Source of the DNA: Lysobacter enzymogenes
GTDB taxonomy: Bacteria > Pseudomonadota > Gammaproteobacteria > Xanthomonadales > Xanthomonadaceae
Direction of reading: 5' to 3'
DNA length: 64,000 bases
NCBI RefSeq assembly: GCF_017355525.1
Contig: NZ_CP067395.1
Coordinates: forward strand, 4,557,001 to 4,621,000
Positions 1 through 8,518 of the stretch are shown piece after piece. Below the pieces are notes generated by a model. The model ran no database searches and had not been told where the DNA came from. It was given only the letters and a program-made list of their open reading frames with translations. The first letter of the stretch is position 1. Each line of letters opens with the position of its first letter. The position numbers were made by a program, and so were the translations under genes.

Positions 1-260
1 TTGCCGCCCCACAACCCGGCCGCTACCCGGGCCAGTCCGCTCGGCGCGATCGCCACCGGTCCTTGACTGGCGTTGCCGAAATCCGACAGCACGCGCCGGT
101 AGCCGCTGACCGGCTCGATCGCGTACAGCGCGCCGCGCAGGTTGGAGCCGCCTTCCTGGTCGAGCACGATCAATGCGCCGGGCGCGGGATAGGAGCCCTG
201 TGCGCAGACCGCGGCGGGCGCGCCGAGCAACAGAGCCAAAAGCAGATTCCTTGCAGACAT
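1..260 (-). CDS. Exported protein, N-terminal part only (cut by window edge)
   Basis: The gene begins at an ATG at 258-260 and runs off the left edge, so only the first 86 residues are visible. Residues 1-20 form a signal peptide (short basic start, Leu/Ala-rich core, VCA|Q cleavage site), so the product is exported. The mature start reads like the first blade of a beta-propeller: a hydrophobic strand with LDQEGG, then a LYAIEP strand and a 'vLSDFGN' turn, as in NHL/SMP-30-like repeat proteins. That fold is inferred from about 65 residues and could change once the rest is read. No function can be assigned. Confidence 0.6.
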   Translation of the reverse strand, partial: MSARNLLLALLLGAPAAVCAQGSYPAPGALIVLDQEGGSNLRGALYAIEPVSGYRRVLSDFGNASQGPVAIAPSGLARVAAGLWGG

Positions 261-506
261 GAACGATCTCCGTGGGGTGGGGTGTCCGGCGCCGCCGCGA
301 TGCCGGCAGGCGGAAGTGGGAGCGGCGTGCCGCTCTCGAAAACACCACGGTCTCCCCGCGAATGTCGTGATCCAACGCGTGCGGTGAGTAAGCGATAGGA
401 AGGGTGAGCGGCGATGCGCGCGCGCAGGCAAGCGCGCGGCGTGAACGCGGTCGCGGCGGTTCATCCGGCGCGCGTTCGTGGGCGCGAAAGCGCGCGGATC
501 GACGCG

Positions 507-542
507 AAAAACAAAAGGCGGAGCCCATGCACGGGCCCCGCC
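507..542 (-). terminator. Rho-independent terminator for the 579-857 gene
   Basis: A stem of GGCGG/CCGCC plus GCCC/GGGC with one internal mismatch and a six-base loop lies at 517-542. Read on the minus strand it is followed by a T-rich run (516 down to 507). It sits 37 nt past the stop of the minus-strand gene. The rest of 261-578 shows nothing else I can support. Confidence 0.65.
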
Positions 543-578
543 TGCGGACTGCGATGCGCGTCGTCGGGTAACGCGCGG

Positions 579-857
579 TTACATTTCCACGATCGGCCCG
601 TTCGGGTCCGGCGGCGTCGGGCAGCCGGTGCTCTGGTTGCAGATGCCGATCAGGCGCCACGCGCCGCCGCGGCATTGATAGAACGAACCCGGGTCGACCG
701 GATGATCGTAGGCGACCTGGAACAAATGCCCTTCCGATTGCGCGTTGCATTCGTAGGTCGGTTCCGCCGCGACCGGCGCGGCCGCGCCGAGCGCGAGGGC
801 GAAAAGAACGAGCGTACTGCGCCTTGCCATCCATCCTTTCATGCGGCTGCCTTTCAT
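579..857 (-). CDS. Small exported cysteine-containing protein
   Basis: A 92-residue protein. I place the start at the ATG at 855-857 because GGAGG lies 6 nt upstream; longer in-frame extensions have no such site. Residues 1-26 carry a basic start, a hydrophobic core and an AAPVAAE cleavage region, so it should be exported. The mature part has four Cys (YECNAQ, YQCRGG, GICNQ, TGCPTP), which suggests two disulfides, and an aromatic 'GSFYQCRGGAWRLI' segment that recalls short carbohydrate-binding or chitin-binding-like modules. I do not recognise the family. Confidence 0.65.
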   Translation of the reverse strand: MKGSRMKGWMARRSTLVLFALALGAAAPVAAEPTYECNAQSEGHLFQVAYDHPVDPGSFYQCRGGAWRLIGICNQSTGCPTPPDPNGPIVEM

Positions 858-1070
858 GCGCGTGTCCTCCGTTGAACGCCGCCGCGATGCGAACGCCTGC
901 CGAGCCCTTGCCGGCCGCGACGCTGCGCGCGACCATGCCGGCTCGCGACGATGCGAACCGGGCGGAAGCGACGGCGGGTTCCGCGCTCGGGACACGCGAC
1001 GCTAGCACATGATGCGTCGCATCAAGGCGCCGCTGGCGGCCACGGTCCGGCACCGGCGCGGGAGCATTCG

Positions 1071-1456
1071 ATGAAGCGTCTTTGGACCATCGTCGGCGTC
1101 GCCGACGTCGCGCGCAGCTTTCGTTGGTATCAGACCCTGTTCGGCCAGGATCCGACCGCACCGGCGCACGATTACTTCGGCCAGATCCTCGACAGCGACG
1201 GCACCGTGCTGATCTGCCTGCACCGCTGGGGCGCGCACGAACATCCGCCCTTGGCCGACGCCGCGCGCGCGCAGCCGGCAACGGCTTGCTGCTGTTCTTC
1301 CGCGTCGACGATTTCGAAGCGGCGCTGCGCAGAGCACGAACGCTCGTTCCCGCGCTGGACGAAGAGCCGCATTCGAATCCCGCGACCGGAACGCAGGAGT
1401 TCGCGTTGCGCGATCCCGACGGTTACTACGTCATGGTCAGCGCGCTGCCGGCGTAG
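1071..1456 (+). pseudogene. VOC (glyoxalase/bleomycin-resistance) family protein, single-base frameshift
   Basis: The first part, from ATG 1071 with GGAG upstream, encodes a clear VOC start (MKRLWTIVGVADVARSFRWY, then FGQILDSDG and ICLHRWG). After 'ADAARAQP' near 1275-1279 that frame becomes nonsense, while another frame continues the fold perfectly: GNGLLLFFRVDDFEAALRRA, then FALRDPDGYYVMVSA, stop at 1454-1456. One missing G in the CCGGC at 1275-1279 explains both halves. VOC proteins are metal-dependent lyases, dioxygenases or antibiotic-binding proteins; the specific substrate cannot be told. It is either a recent frameshift or an assembly error; the intact reading would be about 129 residues. 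Confidence 0.7.
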
Positions 1457-1694
1457 GCGCGCGCAGTCAGGTTGGGAGCGTGCGGCGCGCACGCGGCGTT
1501 CTGCCGGCCGTCACAGAACCGCGGCCGGTTCGCATTGACTTGCTCGCTGCCCGGGTGCAAGGCTGTCGCGGTGTCTGGGACGGCACGGGCGGAAAGCGCA
1601 GGATCGCAGCCTATGGCTGCTACGCCTATCGGGGTCTTTAGGCACAGTGAAGTGTCCTCGTAACGTACCCGAATCCAATAAAGGAGAGCGTGTT

Positions 1695-1868
1695 ATGAAC
1701 GATCACGACCAGGTAGCCTCGTGGCGCAGCGAAGCGGGCGAGCACAATCCCGCCGGCCCGTTGTTCATCGGCGGCGAGTTCGCCGAAGCCGATCTTTCCG
1801 GCGACGCCATCGGCCCCACGTTTCTGACTTCCGGTTGCACCGGCTGCGGCACGATCCAGTGCTGCTGA
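1695..1868 (+). CDS. Class II lanthipeptide precursor (LanA)
   Basis: A 57-residue peptide with AAGGAG at 1679-1684 ahead of ATG 1695. The N-terminal two thirds are acidic and lack Cys, as expected of a leader. The C-terminal core holds Thr42, Thr45, Ser46, Thr49, Thr53 and Cys48, Cys51, Cys56, Cys57, so dehydration of Ser/Thr and thioether ring formation is possible with all four Cys. A canonical double-glycine cleavage site is not obvious; GDAIG at residues 36-40 is the nearest. It lies 42 nt upstream of the ATG at 1911 that leads into lanM, which would modify it. No LanT transporter or protease gene lies nearby. Ring topology and activity are unknown. Confidence 0.8.
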   Translation: MNDHDQVASWRSEAGEHNPAGPLFIGGEFAEADLSGDAIGPTFLTSGCTGCGTIQCC

Positions 1869-1910
1869 GCTAAAGGCTTCGATACCGACATCAAGACCGG
1901 AGGGCGTTGC

Positions 1911-1970
1911 ATGGCCACGGATGGGCAGTACACCGGCTCGATCGTCGCGGCTCGCCGCGCCCGGGTTTGA
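1911..1970 (+). other. Short open frame with the best ribosome-binding site before lanM
   Basis: GGAGGG lies 6 nt before the ATG at 1911, the strongest initiation signal in the region. This frame codes for only 19 residues (MATDGQYTGSIVAARRARV) and stops at TGA 1968-1970, one base before the in-frame LanM ATG at 1972. Either it is a coupled leader peptide, or it is the true N-terminus of LanM separated from the body by one extra base in the C/G run at about 1955-1966. Confidence 0.5.
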
Positions 1971-4848
1971 CATGGCGTCCGTCGCGGACGCGCGCGGTTT
2001 CGAAGCATCGCTGGGCTGCCTGAGTTCGTCCGCGCTGGACGGCCTGGCAGCCCAGCTTCGCCGCATTCCCGGCTTGGACGAACGCGAACGCGAGGCGGTG
2101 TTGGCCGCCACGCGCGCGTCGCTGACCGCGGTGCTGCACGCCAAGCTCGGCCGGCTGCTGCTGCTCGAACTCAATGCCGCGCGGGTGACCGGCGGCCTCG
2201 GCGAGGACGGCAGCGCCGAAGATCGCTGGGAACGTTTCCTCGAAACGGCGGCGCAGCGCGATTTCTGGGACGGCCTGAGCCCGCACTATCCGGGCCTGAT
2301 GGCGCGCGTGCGGCGCATCGTCGACAACCGCTGCGCGGCGTCGAAATCGTTCGCGCAGCGCTGGGCCGACGACCGTTCGCGCGTGCGCGCGCTGTGCGCG
2401 CGCGAGCCGGGCGAACTGCGCTCGCTGCGCTTCGGCGCCGGCGACAGCCATTGCGGCGGGTTGTCGGTGGCGGTCGTGGAATGCGCCGGCGGCGCGCTGC
2501 TGTACAAGCCGCGTTCGCTCGCGGTCGACGCCGCCTTGCGCGGTTTCCTCGATGCGCTGGCGCACGAGCACGGCGCAGCGATGCCGATCCGGGTGCCGCG
2601 CGTCGTCGACCGCGGCGAGTACGGCTGGAGCGAATTCGTCGCCCACCGCCACGCCGACGGCGAGGACGAACTGCGCAGCTTCTATCTCGGCATCGGCCAT
2701 TGGCTCGCGGTCATGCGCGCGGTCGGCGGCACCGACCTGCATGCCGAAAACCTGATCGCCCACGGCGGCCATCCGGTGGTGATCGATTGCGAAACCCTGT
2801 TCACGCCGAAGCTGCCCGTGCTCGCCTCGGGCCTCGGCGAGGCGCACGACCGCGCCGTCGACCTGGCGTCGGGCACCGTGCTCAACATCGGCCTGTTGCC
2901 GGCCCGCGGCGGCAGCCTGGGGTGGCGCGGCGTCGACAATTCCGCCGCCGGCATGCTGCCGGGGCAGCAGCCGAAGATGAGCGTGCCGGGGATCGTCGGC
3001 GCGGGTTCGGACCAGGCGCGGATCGGCAAGCAGTGGGTGACCGCGCCGGTGTCGCAGAACCATCCCAGCGCCGAGCCGTTGCTGCATCGCTACTGGCCGC
3101 AGGTGTTGCAGGGTTTCGACGAGGCCGTCGCGACCTTGCAGCGCATGGACGCGGGCGGCCGCCTGCTGCCGCAGTTGCAGGCCTTCGCCGATTGCCGCGT
3201 GCGGGTGGTGCCGCGCGCGAGCGAGGCCTATGCCGAAATCGGCCGCATGCTGTGGCATCCGGTGTCGCTGCACGACGAGGCCAAGGCCCGGCGCACCGCG
3301 CACGAGCTGCTGGCGAAGATGGCCGCCAACGTGGCGATCGCGCCGAGCGATGCGGAAGTCATCGAGGCGGAGATCGACGACCTGATCGACGGCGATATCC
3401 CGCTGTTCGCCACCACCGTGCGCGACGGCCGCCTGCAAGGGCCGCGCGGCACCGCGTGGCTGGCGCCGTGCGATCTGGCCGAGGCCGCCTTGCAGCGTTG
3501 GCGCCAGGCCGATTTCCAGCGCGAGCGGCGTTTCATCTCGGCTTCGTTGATCAGCGCCTACGCCAACGACGGTTGGACGCAAGACACGCCGCAGCTGCGC
3601 GTCGACGCGCGCGCCGACGCACTGGACCGGCGCCGGCGCGAGCAGGCCGCGCGCATCCTCGGCCGAATGATCGAGCACGCCCTGTTCGGCGCCGACGGCA
3701 GCGTCGCCTGGATCGCGCCGAGCTACAGTCCCGCCGGTTGGGCGGTGCAGCCGTTGAACTCGGACATCTTCAACGGCGTGTCGGGCATGGCCTTGCTGGC
3801 CGGGGCGTACCTGCGCGAAGCGGCGGCCGGTCGCGCCGACGCGGTCGCGGGCATGCACGAGCTGTTCGCGGCCAGCGTGCGCACTCTGAAGTTCGCCGAG
3901 GCGCGCCGCGCCGAGCAGCGGCGCGACCGCGTGAAGCTGCGGCCGCGCGCGCCCGGCGCGTACTTCGGCGTCGGCGCGCAGATCTGGACCTGGCTGTCGC
4001 TGGCGCGCTGGGGCCTCGACGGCGGCGAAGGCCTGGCGCGCGCCCGCGCGCTGGCCGAGGACGTACCCGAAGCGGTCGCGGCCGATACGCTCAACGATCT
4101 GCTGATGGGCAGCGCCGGCGCCATCGTGCCGCTGCTGATGCTGGCGCGCGCGACCGGCGACACGGCCTACGTCGATCTCGCCAGCGAAACCGGCGACCGC
4201 CTCGCCGAACGCGCGCAGCGCGACGGCGAGCGCCTGTACTGGACGCACGAACGCTGGCCGCAAGGGCTCGGCGGTTATTCGCACGGCGCCACCGGCATCG
4301 GTTGGTCGCTGCTGCATCTGGCGCGCGCGAGCGGGCACGAACGCCACGACGCCGCCGGCCGCGGCGCGTTCGCGTTCGAGGATTCGCTGTTCGATCCGGA
4401 CCTGGGCAACTGGCGCGACCTGCGCATGCTGCCGGGCGTGCCGGCCTCGACCGCGTGGTGCCACGGCTCGGTCGGCATCGGTCTGGCGCGCGTCGATCTG
4501 GACCCGGCGTTCGAGCAGCCGGGCACGCGCGAGACCTTGCGCGCGGCGGCGGCCGCGACCTGGCGCGCGGGGCTCGGTTGGAACCATTGCGTCTGCCACG
4601 GCGACGCCGGCAACGGCGAGCTGCTGGGGCTGGCGATCGACGCCGGCGTCGGCCCGGCCGGGGTGACCAAGACCGATCTGCTGGCCGAGTTGGTCACCGG
4701 CCTGGAACAGCACGGGCCGTACTCCGGCGGCCCGCGCGAAGTGTTCTCGCCGGCGCTGCTGCCGGGCATCGGCGGCATCGCCTATCAGTTGCTGCGCGCG
4801 CATCCGGACAGCGATCTGCCGTCGATCCTGGTGCCGGGCATGGCCTAG
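1921..4848 (+). CDS. lanM: Type 2 lanthipeptide synthetase LanM
   Basis: Bifunctional enzyme that phosphorylates and dehydrates Ser/Thr of the precursor, then adds Cys thiols to form (methyl)lanthionine. Counting from 1921 (975 aa), the dehydratase half carries YKPRS at 195-199, a kinase-like catalytic loop TDLHAEN at 271-277 and DCE at 289-291. The cyclase half has the LanC zinc ligands: Cys847 in WCHG and Cys892-His893 in CHGDAGN, plus the HGATGIG segment. Length is near the usual 950-1100. The open frame allows ATG 1921 or ATG 1972, both with poor ribosome-binding sites, while the well-placed ATG 1911 is out of frame, so the real N-terminus is uncertain. It is probably co-transcribed with the precursor gene. 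Confidence 0.88.
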   Translation: MGSTPARSSRLAAPGFDMASVADARGFEASLGCLSSSALDGLAAQLRRIPGLDEREREAVLAATRASLTAVLHAKLGRLLLLELNAARVTGGLGEDGSAEDRWERFLETAAQRDFWDGLSPHYPGLMARVRRIVDNRCAASKSFAQRWADDRSRVRALCAREPGELRSLRFGAGDSHCGGLSVAVVECAGGALLYKPRSLAVDAALRGFLDALAHEHGAAMPIRVPRVVDRGEYGWSEFVAHRHADGEDELRSFYLGIGHWLAVMRAVGGTDLHAENLIAHGGHPVVIDCETLFTPKLPVLASGLGEAHDRAVDLASGTVLNIGLLPARGGSLGWRGVDNSAAGMLPGQQPKMSVPGIVGAGSDQARIGKQWVTAPVSQNHPSAEPLLHRYWPQVLQGFDEAVATLQRMDAGGRLLPQLQAFADCRVRVVPRASEAYAEIGRMLWHPVSLHDEAKARRTAHELLAKMAANVAIAPSDAEVIEAEIDDLIDGDIPLFATTVRDGRLQGPRGTAWLAPCDLAEAALQRWRQADFQRERRFISASLISAYANDGWTQDTPQLRVDARADALDRRRREQAARILGRMIEHALFGADGSVAWIAPSYSPAGWAVQPLNSDIFNGVSGMALLAGAYLREAAAGRADAVAGMHELFAASVRTLKFAEARRAEQRRDRVKLRPRAPGAYFGVGAQIWTWLSLARWGLDGGEGLARARALAEDVPEAVAADTLNDLLMGSAGAIVPLLMLARATGDTAYVDLASETGDRLAERAQRDGERLYWTHERWPQGLGGYSHGATGIGWSLLHLARASGHERHDAAGRGAFAFEDSLFDPDLGNWRDLRMLPGVPASTAWCHGSVGIGLARVDLDPAFEQPGTRETLRAAAAATWRAGLGWNHCVCHGDAGNGELLGLAIDAGVGPAGVTKTDLLAELVTGLEQHGPYSGGPREVFSPALLPGIGGIAYQLLRAHPDSDLPSILVPGMA

Positions 4849-4892
4849 GCGCCGGTTACACTCGCACGCGTGCGCATGCGCCGGAGCGTGCG

Positions 4893-5558
4893 ATGGATGC
4901 TGCAATGGCGGGTGCGACAGAAGCTGCGACAGCGCGGGCGGGCGAACAAGGCCGCAGCGTCGCCGAGCGCGATTTCCATCTGATCACCGGCGCCTCCGGC
5001 GCAGGCAAAACGACCTTGCTGGCCGAACTGGCGCGCCTGGGCTACGCCACGGTCGCCGAAGCCGCGCTGGCGATCGTCGAAGAACAGCGCGAGCGCGGCG
5101 GCAACCTGTTGCCCTGGACCGACCGCGCCGGCTTCATGCGCGAACTGCTGGCGCGCAACCTGCGCGCGCACCGCGCCGCCGCGACGCTGCCCGGGCCGGT
5201 GTTCTTCGACCGCGGCATCGGCGAATGCCTGGCGTGGATGCGCTCGATGGACATCGCGGTCGCGCCGCAGGACGCCGCGGCGGCGTTGCGCAAGCGCTAC
5301 GCGCCGACGGTGTTCGTGGCCGAACCTTGGCCGCAGATCTACGCGCGTACGGGCGAACGCCGCGCCGGTTTCCAGCGGGCGATGCGTTCGTTCGAGACCA
5401 CCGTCGACGCTTACCGCGCGCAGGGTTACCGGCTGTGCGTGTTGCCGCAGGTGCCGGTGGCGGAACGGGCGGCCTTCGTGCTCGAACGCATCGCCGAAGC
5501 CGCGAGACCTTCACCGTCCCACGGCGCGCTTGCGCCGCAATCCGAGGAGCCGCGATGA
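4893..5558 (+). CDS. AAA-type ATP/GTPase (AAA_28-like)
   Basis: A 221-residue protein starting 44 nt after lanM at ATG 4893 (GGAG upstream). It has a Walker A motif GASGAGKT at residues 33-40 and a hydrophobic-acidic PVFFDRG segment near 93-99 that fits Walker B, in the size range of small P-loop kinase-like ATPases of the AAA_28 group. The rest is helical with no extra domain. Its position behind lanM suggests the same transcript, but whether it acts on the lanthipeptide is unknown. Its stop overlaps the next start (ATGA), indicating translational coupling. Confidence 0.7.
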   Translation: MDAAMAGATEAATARAGEQGRSVAERDFHLITGASGAGKTTLLAELARLGYATVAEAALAIVEEQRERGGNLLPWTDRAGFMRELLARNLRAHRAAATLPGPVFFDRGIGECLAWMRSMDIAVAPQDAAAALRKRYAPTVFVAEPWPQIYARTGERRAGFQRAMRSFETTVDAYRAQGYRLCVLPQVPVAERAAFVLERIAEAARPSPSHGALAPQSEEPR

Positions 5559-5950
5559 AACCGATGCTGGGACTTGCGCTGTTGGCGATCGGCGCGGGCT
5601 TGTCGCAGCCCACGGCGGCCGCAGATGCGCGCACGCCGTTCGCGGGATTCGTGGTGCACCCGCGCGGCGGCGTCGGGCCCTCGTTCGAATTCTCGGCTGC
5701 GCCGGCCAGCTCGGATGCGCCGGTGGTGATCAGCGTGGTCGGCCGCAAGACCGAACCCGCCGACCGCGAGTTCCGGACCAGTCTGCAGAAACGCTGGCTC
5801 AGCGAATACGTCGCAGCGGGCCGCAACCTGCGCCTGCGCGAACAATCGATGTGCGACTACCGGCCCGGCGGCGGGCGCTGCGACCGCTACGAGTTCGAAC
5901 CGGGCGGCGAAGAAAACGCCTATTACTTCGCGCTAGACAACTGGCCCTGA
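5555..5950 (+). CDS. Exported protein of unknown function
   Basis: A 131-residue protein whose ATG overlaps the stop of the AAA ATPase gene by 4 nt. Residues 1-22 are a signal peptide ending near TAAA|D, so the product goes to the periplasm or outside. The mature part has an 'HPRGGVGPSFEF' start, a VVISVVGRK strand and two Cys (MCDYR, RCDRY) close enough for one disulfide. I do not recognise the family. Position suggests it belongs to the lanthipeptide transcription unit; a role there (for example immunity) is only a guess. Confidence 0.6.
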   Translation: MKPMLGLALLAIGAGLSQPTAAADARTPFAGFVVHPRGGVGPSFEFSAAPASSDAPVVISVVGRKTEPADREFRTSLQKRWLSEYVAAGRNLRLREQSMCDYRPGGGRCDRYEFEPGGEENAYYFALDNWP

Positions 5951-5999
5951 CGGCGGCGGTTGCGACGACGACAGGGCCCGGGCGCCGCATGCCCGCGGC

Positions 6000-6020
6000 C
6001 CGCGGCGTGTTCCGCCGCGG
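6000..6020. terminator. Hairpin between convergent genes
   Basis: CCGCGGCG and CGCCGCGG form a perfect 8-bp stem around a 5-nt loop in the 94-bp gap between two converging genes. There is no T-run, so terminator function is inferred from position only. Confidence 0.4.
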
Positions 6021-6044
6021 ACCGGGAACGCAGGGCGCGTCGCG

Positions 6045-8180
6045 TCACCAGATCTTGATGCGCTGCTCCGGCGCCAGATATAGCTTCTCGCCCGGCTTCG
6101 CGCCCCAGGCGTCGTACCACGCATCGATGTTGCGCACCGTCTGCGCGCGCTGCGCGGCCGGCGCGTGGCCGTCGGTGAGGATGCGCTGGCGCAGCGCGGC
6201 GTCGCGGATCTTGCTGCGCCAGGTCTGGCCGTACGACAGGAAGAAGCGCTGGTCGCCGGTCAGGCCGTCGATCACCGGCGCCTCCTTGCCGCCGAGCGAC
6301 TTGCGGTAGGCCATGTAGGCGATGGTCAGGCCCGACACGTCGGCGATGTTCTCGCCCGAGGTCTGCTTGCCGTTGACGTGCAGGCCCGGCAGCGGCTCGT
6401 AGGCGCTGTACTGCTCGGCGAGCTTCTTGGTCGCCTCGTCGAAGTGCTGGGTGTCGGCCGGCGTCCACCAGTTGGCGAGGCGGCCGGTGCCGTCGAACTC
6501 GGCGCCGGTGTCGTCGAAGCCGTGGCTGATCTCGTGGCCGATGACCGCGCCGATCGCGCCGTAGTTCGCGGCCGGATCGGCGCCCGGATCGAAGAACGGC
6601 TTGTCGAGGATCGCGGCGGGGAAGTTCATCGCGTTCTGCAGCGGCAGCTGCACCGCGTTGACGGTCTGCGGCGTCATCCACCATTCGCCGTTGTCGACCG
6701 GCTGGCCGAGCTTGCCGATCTGGTGGCGGTATTCCTGCAGCTCCGCGCGCAGGCGGTTGCCGAGCGCGTCGTCGGCGCGGATCTCCAGCTTGGAGTAATC
6801 GCGCCAGCGCTCCGGATAGCCGACGCTGACCCGCATCGACTTGGCCTTCTCGCGCGCCTTGGCCTTGGTTTCGGCGGTCATCCAGGTCAGCGAATCCACG
6901 CGCTCGTCGAACGCGGCGAGGATGTTGCGCACCATCTCCTCGACCTTCTGCTTCGACGCGGCCGGGAAATACTTCTCGGCGTAGATCTTGCCGACCGCGT
7001 CGCCGAGCGCGGCGCTGGTCGCGTCGAGCGCGCGCTTGCCGCGCTCGCGCGCCTGCGGGGTGCCGGCCAGGGTGGTGCCGTGGAAGCCGAACGCCAGGTC
7101 GCTGTAGGCCTTGGGCAGTTCGCCCGGGCCGCGCACGGCCTCGTTCCAGGCGGCGTGGTCGAGCGCGTGGAAGGTCAGGTAATCCTTCCACGCCGGCAGC
7201 GGCTCGCTGCCGACCAGACGGGCGATGCCGCCGATCGCGCCCGGCTGCCAGGCGACGATGGTCTTCTGCGAAGAAAGCCCGGCGGCGTCGAAGAACGCGG
7301 CCCAGTCGATGCCCGGCGCGCGCTGCGCGAACGCCGCGGTGTCCCACGGATTGTTCGACTTGTGCACGTTCTGCGATTCGACCACCGGCGCGTGCGCCTT
7401 GGCGATCTTGGTTTCCAGGGCCAGGATCGACTTGGCCTTGGCTTCGGGCTCGGCGATGCCGGCCTGCTTCAGCAGCGCGGCGACGTAGGTCTCGTAGGCG
7501 GCGCGCGTGGCCGCCATCTCCTTGTCGGACGACAGGTAGTACTCGCGGTCGGGCATGCCGAGGCCGCCCTGCATCAGGGTGGCGACATACGCCGGTTCTT
7601 CCAGCGCCTTGGCCACGAACACGCCGAACAGATTGTCGGTGTGGAAGTTGGTGGCGTTGAGCGGGTCGGTGTCGGCGCGCACGCTGCCGCCGAGCACGCG
7701 CGACAGGCCGGCGCGGTCGGCGATCGCGCCGATCGCGTCGAGCTGCGGTTGCAGCGATTGCAGGCCGCGCTTCTCGATCCCCGCTTCGTCCATGTAGGCG
7801 GCGTGGAAATCGGCAATGCGGCGCGCGTCGCTGCCGTCGGCGGGCTTGCTCGCGGCCAGTTGCGCGATCAGTTCGGCGTTGCGCTTCTCCGCGGTTTCCA
7901 GCAGCACGGTGAACGCGCCGTAGTTGGAGCGGTCGGCGGGAATCTCGAAGTTCTTGCGCCAGCCGCCGTTGGCGAAGGCGTCGAAGTCGTCGCCGGGCTT
8001 GACCGACTTGTCCATGCCGGCCAGGTCGACGCCGGAGGCCGGCGCGGCCGCGGCGGGCGCCGCCGGCGCCGCAGCAGCGGGAGCCGCGGCGGTTTCGTTG
8101 GCGGCGGGCTTGCACGCGGCCAGGCCGCCGGCCACGGCCAACGCCAGGCCGAGGGAAAGAAGGTTGGGGCGAAGGGACAT
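6045..8180 (-). CDS. M13 family zinc metallopeptidase, lipoprotein (neprilysin/PepO type)
   Basis: A 711-residue peptidase that cleaves short peptides in the periplasm or at the cell surface. It starts with a lipoprotein signal whose lipobox LAAC ends at Cys22, followed by a long Ala/Pro linker. The zinc site is HEISH at 549-553 with the third ligand Glu610 in ENIADVSG, both in the order of the M13 family. NAMNFPAAILDKPFFDP just before the zinc site and the C-terminal KIW ending are also typical. The length fits neprilysin-like enzymes. The gene stands alone. Lysobacter and Xanthomonas carry several such lipoproteins. Confidence 0.93.
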   Translation of the reverse strand: MSLRPNLLSLGLALAVAGGLAACKPAANETAAAPAAAAPAAPAAAAPASGVDLAGMDKSVKPGDDFDAFANGGWRKNFEIPADRSNYGAFTVLLETAEKRNAELIAQLAASKPADGSDARRIADFHAAYMDEAGIEKRGLQSLQPQLDAIGAIADRAGLSRVLGGSVRADTDPLNATNFHTDNLFGVFVAKALEEPAYVATLMQGGLGMPDREYYLSSDKEMAATRAAYETYVAALLKQAGIAEPEAKAKSILALETKIAKAHAPVVESQNVHKSNNPWDTAAFAQRAPGIDWAAFFDAAGLSSQKTIVAWQPGAIGGIARLVGSEPLPAWKDYLTFHALDHAAWNEAVRGPGELPKAYSDLAFGFHGTTLAGTPQARERGKRALDATSAALGDAVGKIYAEKYFPAASKQKVEEMVRNILAAFDERVDSLTWMTAETKAKAREKAKSMRVSVGYPERWRDYSKLEIRADDALGNRLRAELQEYRHQIGKLGQPVDNGEWWMTPQTVNAVQLPLQNAMNFPAAILDKPFFDPGADPAANYGAIGAVIGHEISHGFDDTGAEFDGTGRLANWWTPADTQHFDEATKKLAEQYSAYEPLPGLHVNGKQTSGENIADVSGLTIAYMAYRKSLGGKEAPVIDGLTGDQRFFLSYGQTWRSKIRDAALRQRILTDGHAPAAQRAQTVRNIDAWYDAWGAKPGEKLYLAPEQRIKIW

Positions 8181-8518
8181 GGTCGTGGTTCCGTGGCGGA
8201 CACTGGGAGGACTGCGGACGCGGCCCGGCCGGCGCAGCGAGTGCGGCGCGGCGATACGGCAGCGACCGCATTGTGCGCCAGCGCGTCCTCGGCGCGGAAG
8301 TCCATGACTTTCGTCATCCCGGCCGTCGCTTTGCGCGCTCGGGCGGGCCGATGCGCGCGCCGTTCATCGCCGGCGCTGCGCAACGGGCGGGTTCGGCAAA
8401 GGTCGCCGCCGCGGCGCGCCTGCGCGCGTGGGTGCGCGCGGCGCGACGTGGCGAGCGGCGGCGGTTTCGATGCCTGCGCTGCGACGTCAGGTGCCGCCGG
8501 TGTCGTTGCAGCGTCGGC
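8181..8518. other. Gap without a gene
   Basis: The 338 bp upstream of the M13 gene must hold its promoter, but I see no convincing -35/-10 pair, hairpin with a T-run or RNA gene here. Confidence 0.4.

Noticed and set aside
414-875. 153-codon plus-strand frame over the small exported protein gene
   Set aside because: Overlaps the minus-strand gene, which has a signal peptide, ribosome-binding site and terminator; the plus-strand product is Arg-rich low complexity.
1516-1531. GAACCG-CGGC-CGGTTC inverted repeat between the VOC gene and lanA
   Set aside because: Only 6-bp arms, no T-run and common by chance at this GC content; no assigned role.
1891-4905. 1004-codon minus-strand frame across lanM
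   Set aside because: Composition is a GC-bias shadow (Arg/Gln/Ala/His rich) and lacks any family motif, while the plus-strand frame has all LanM catalytic residues.
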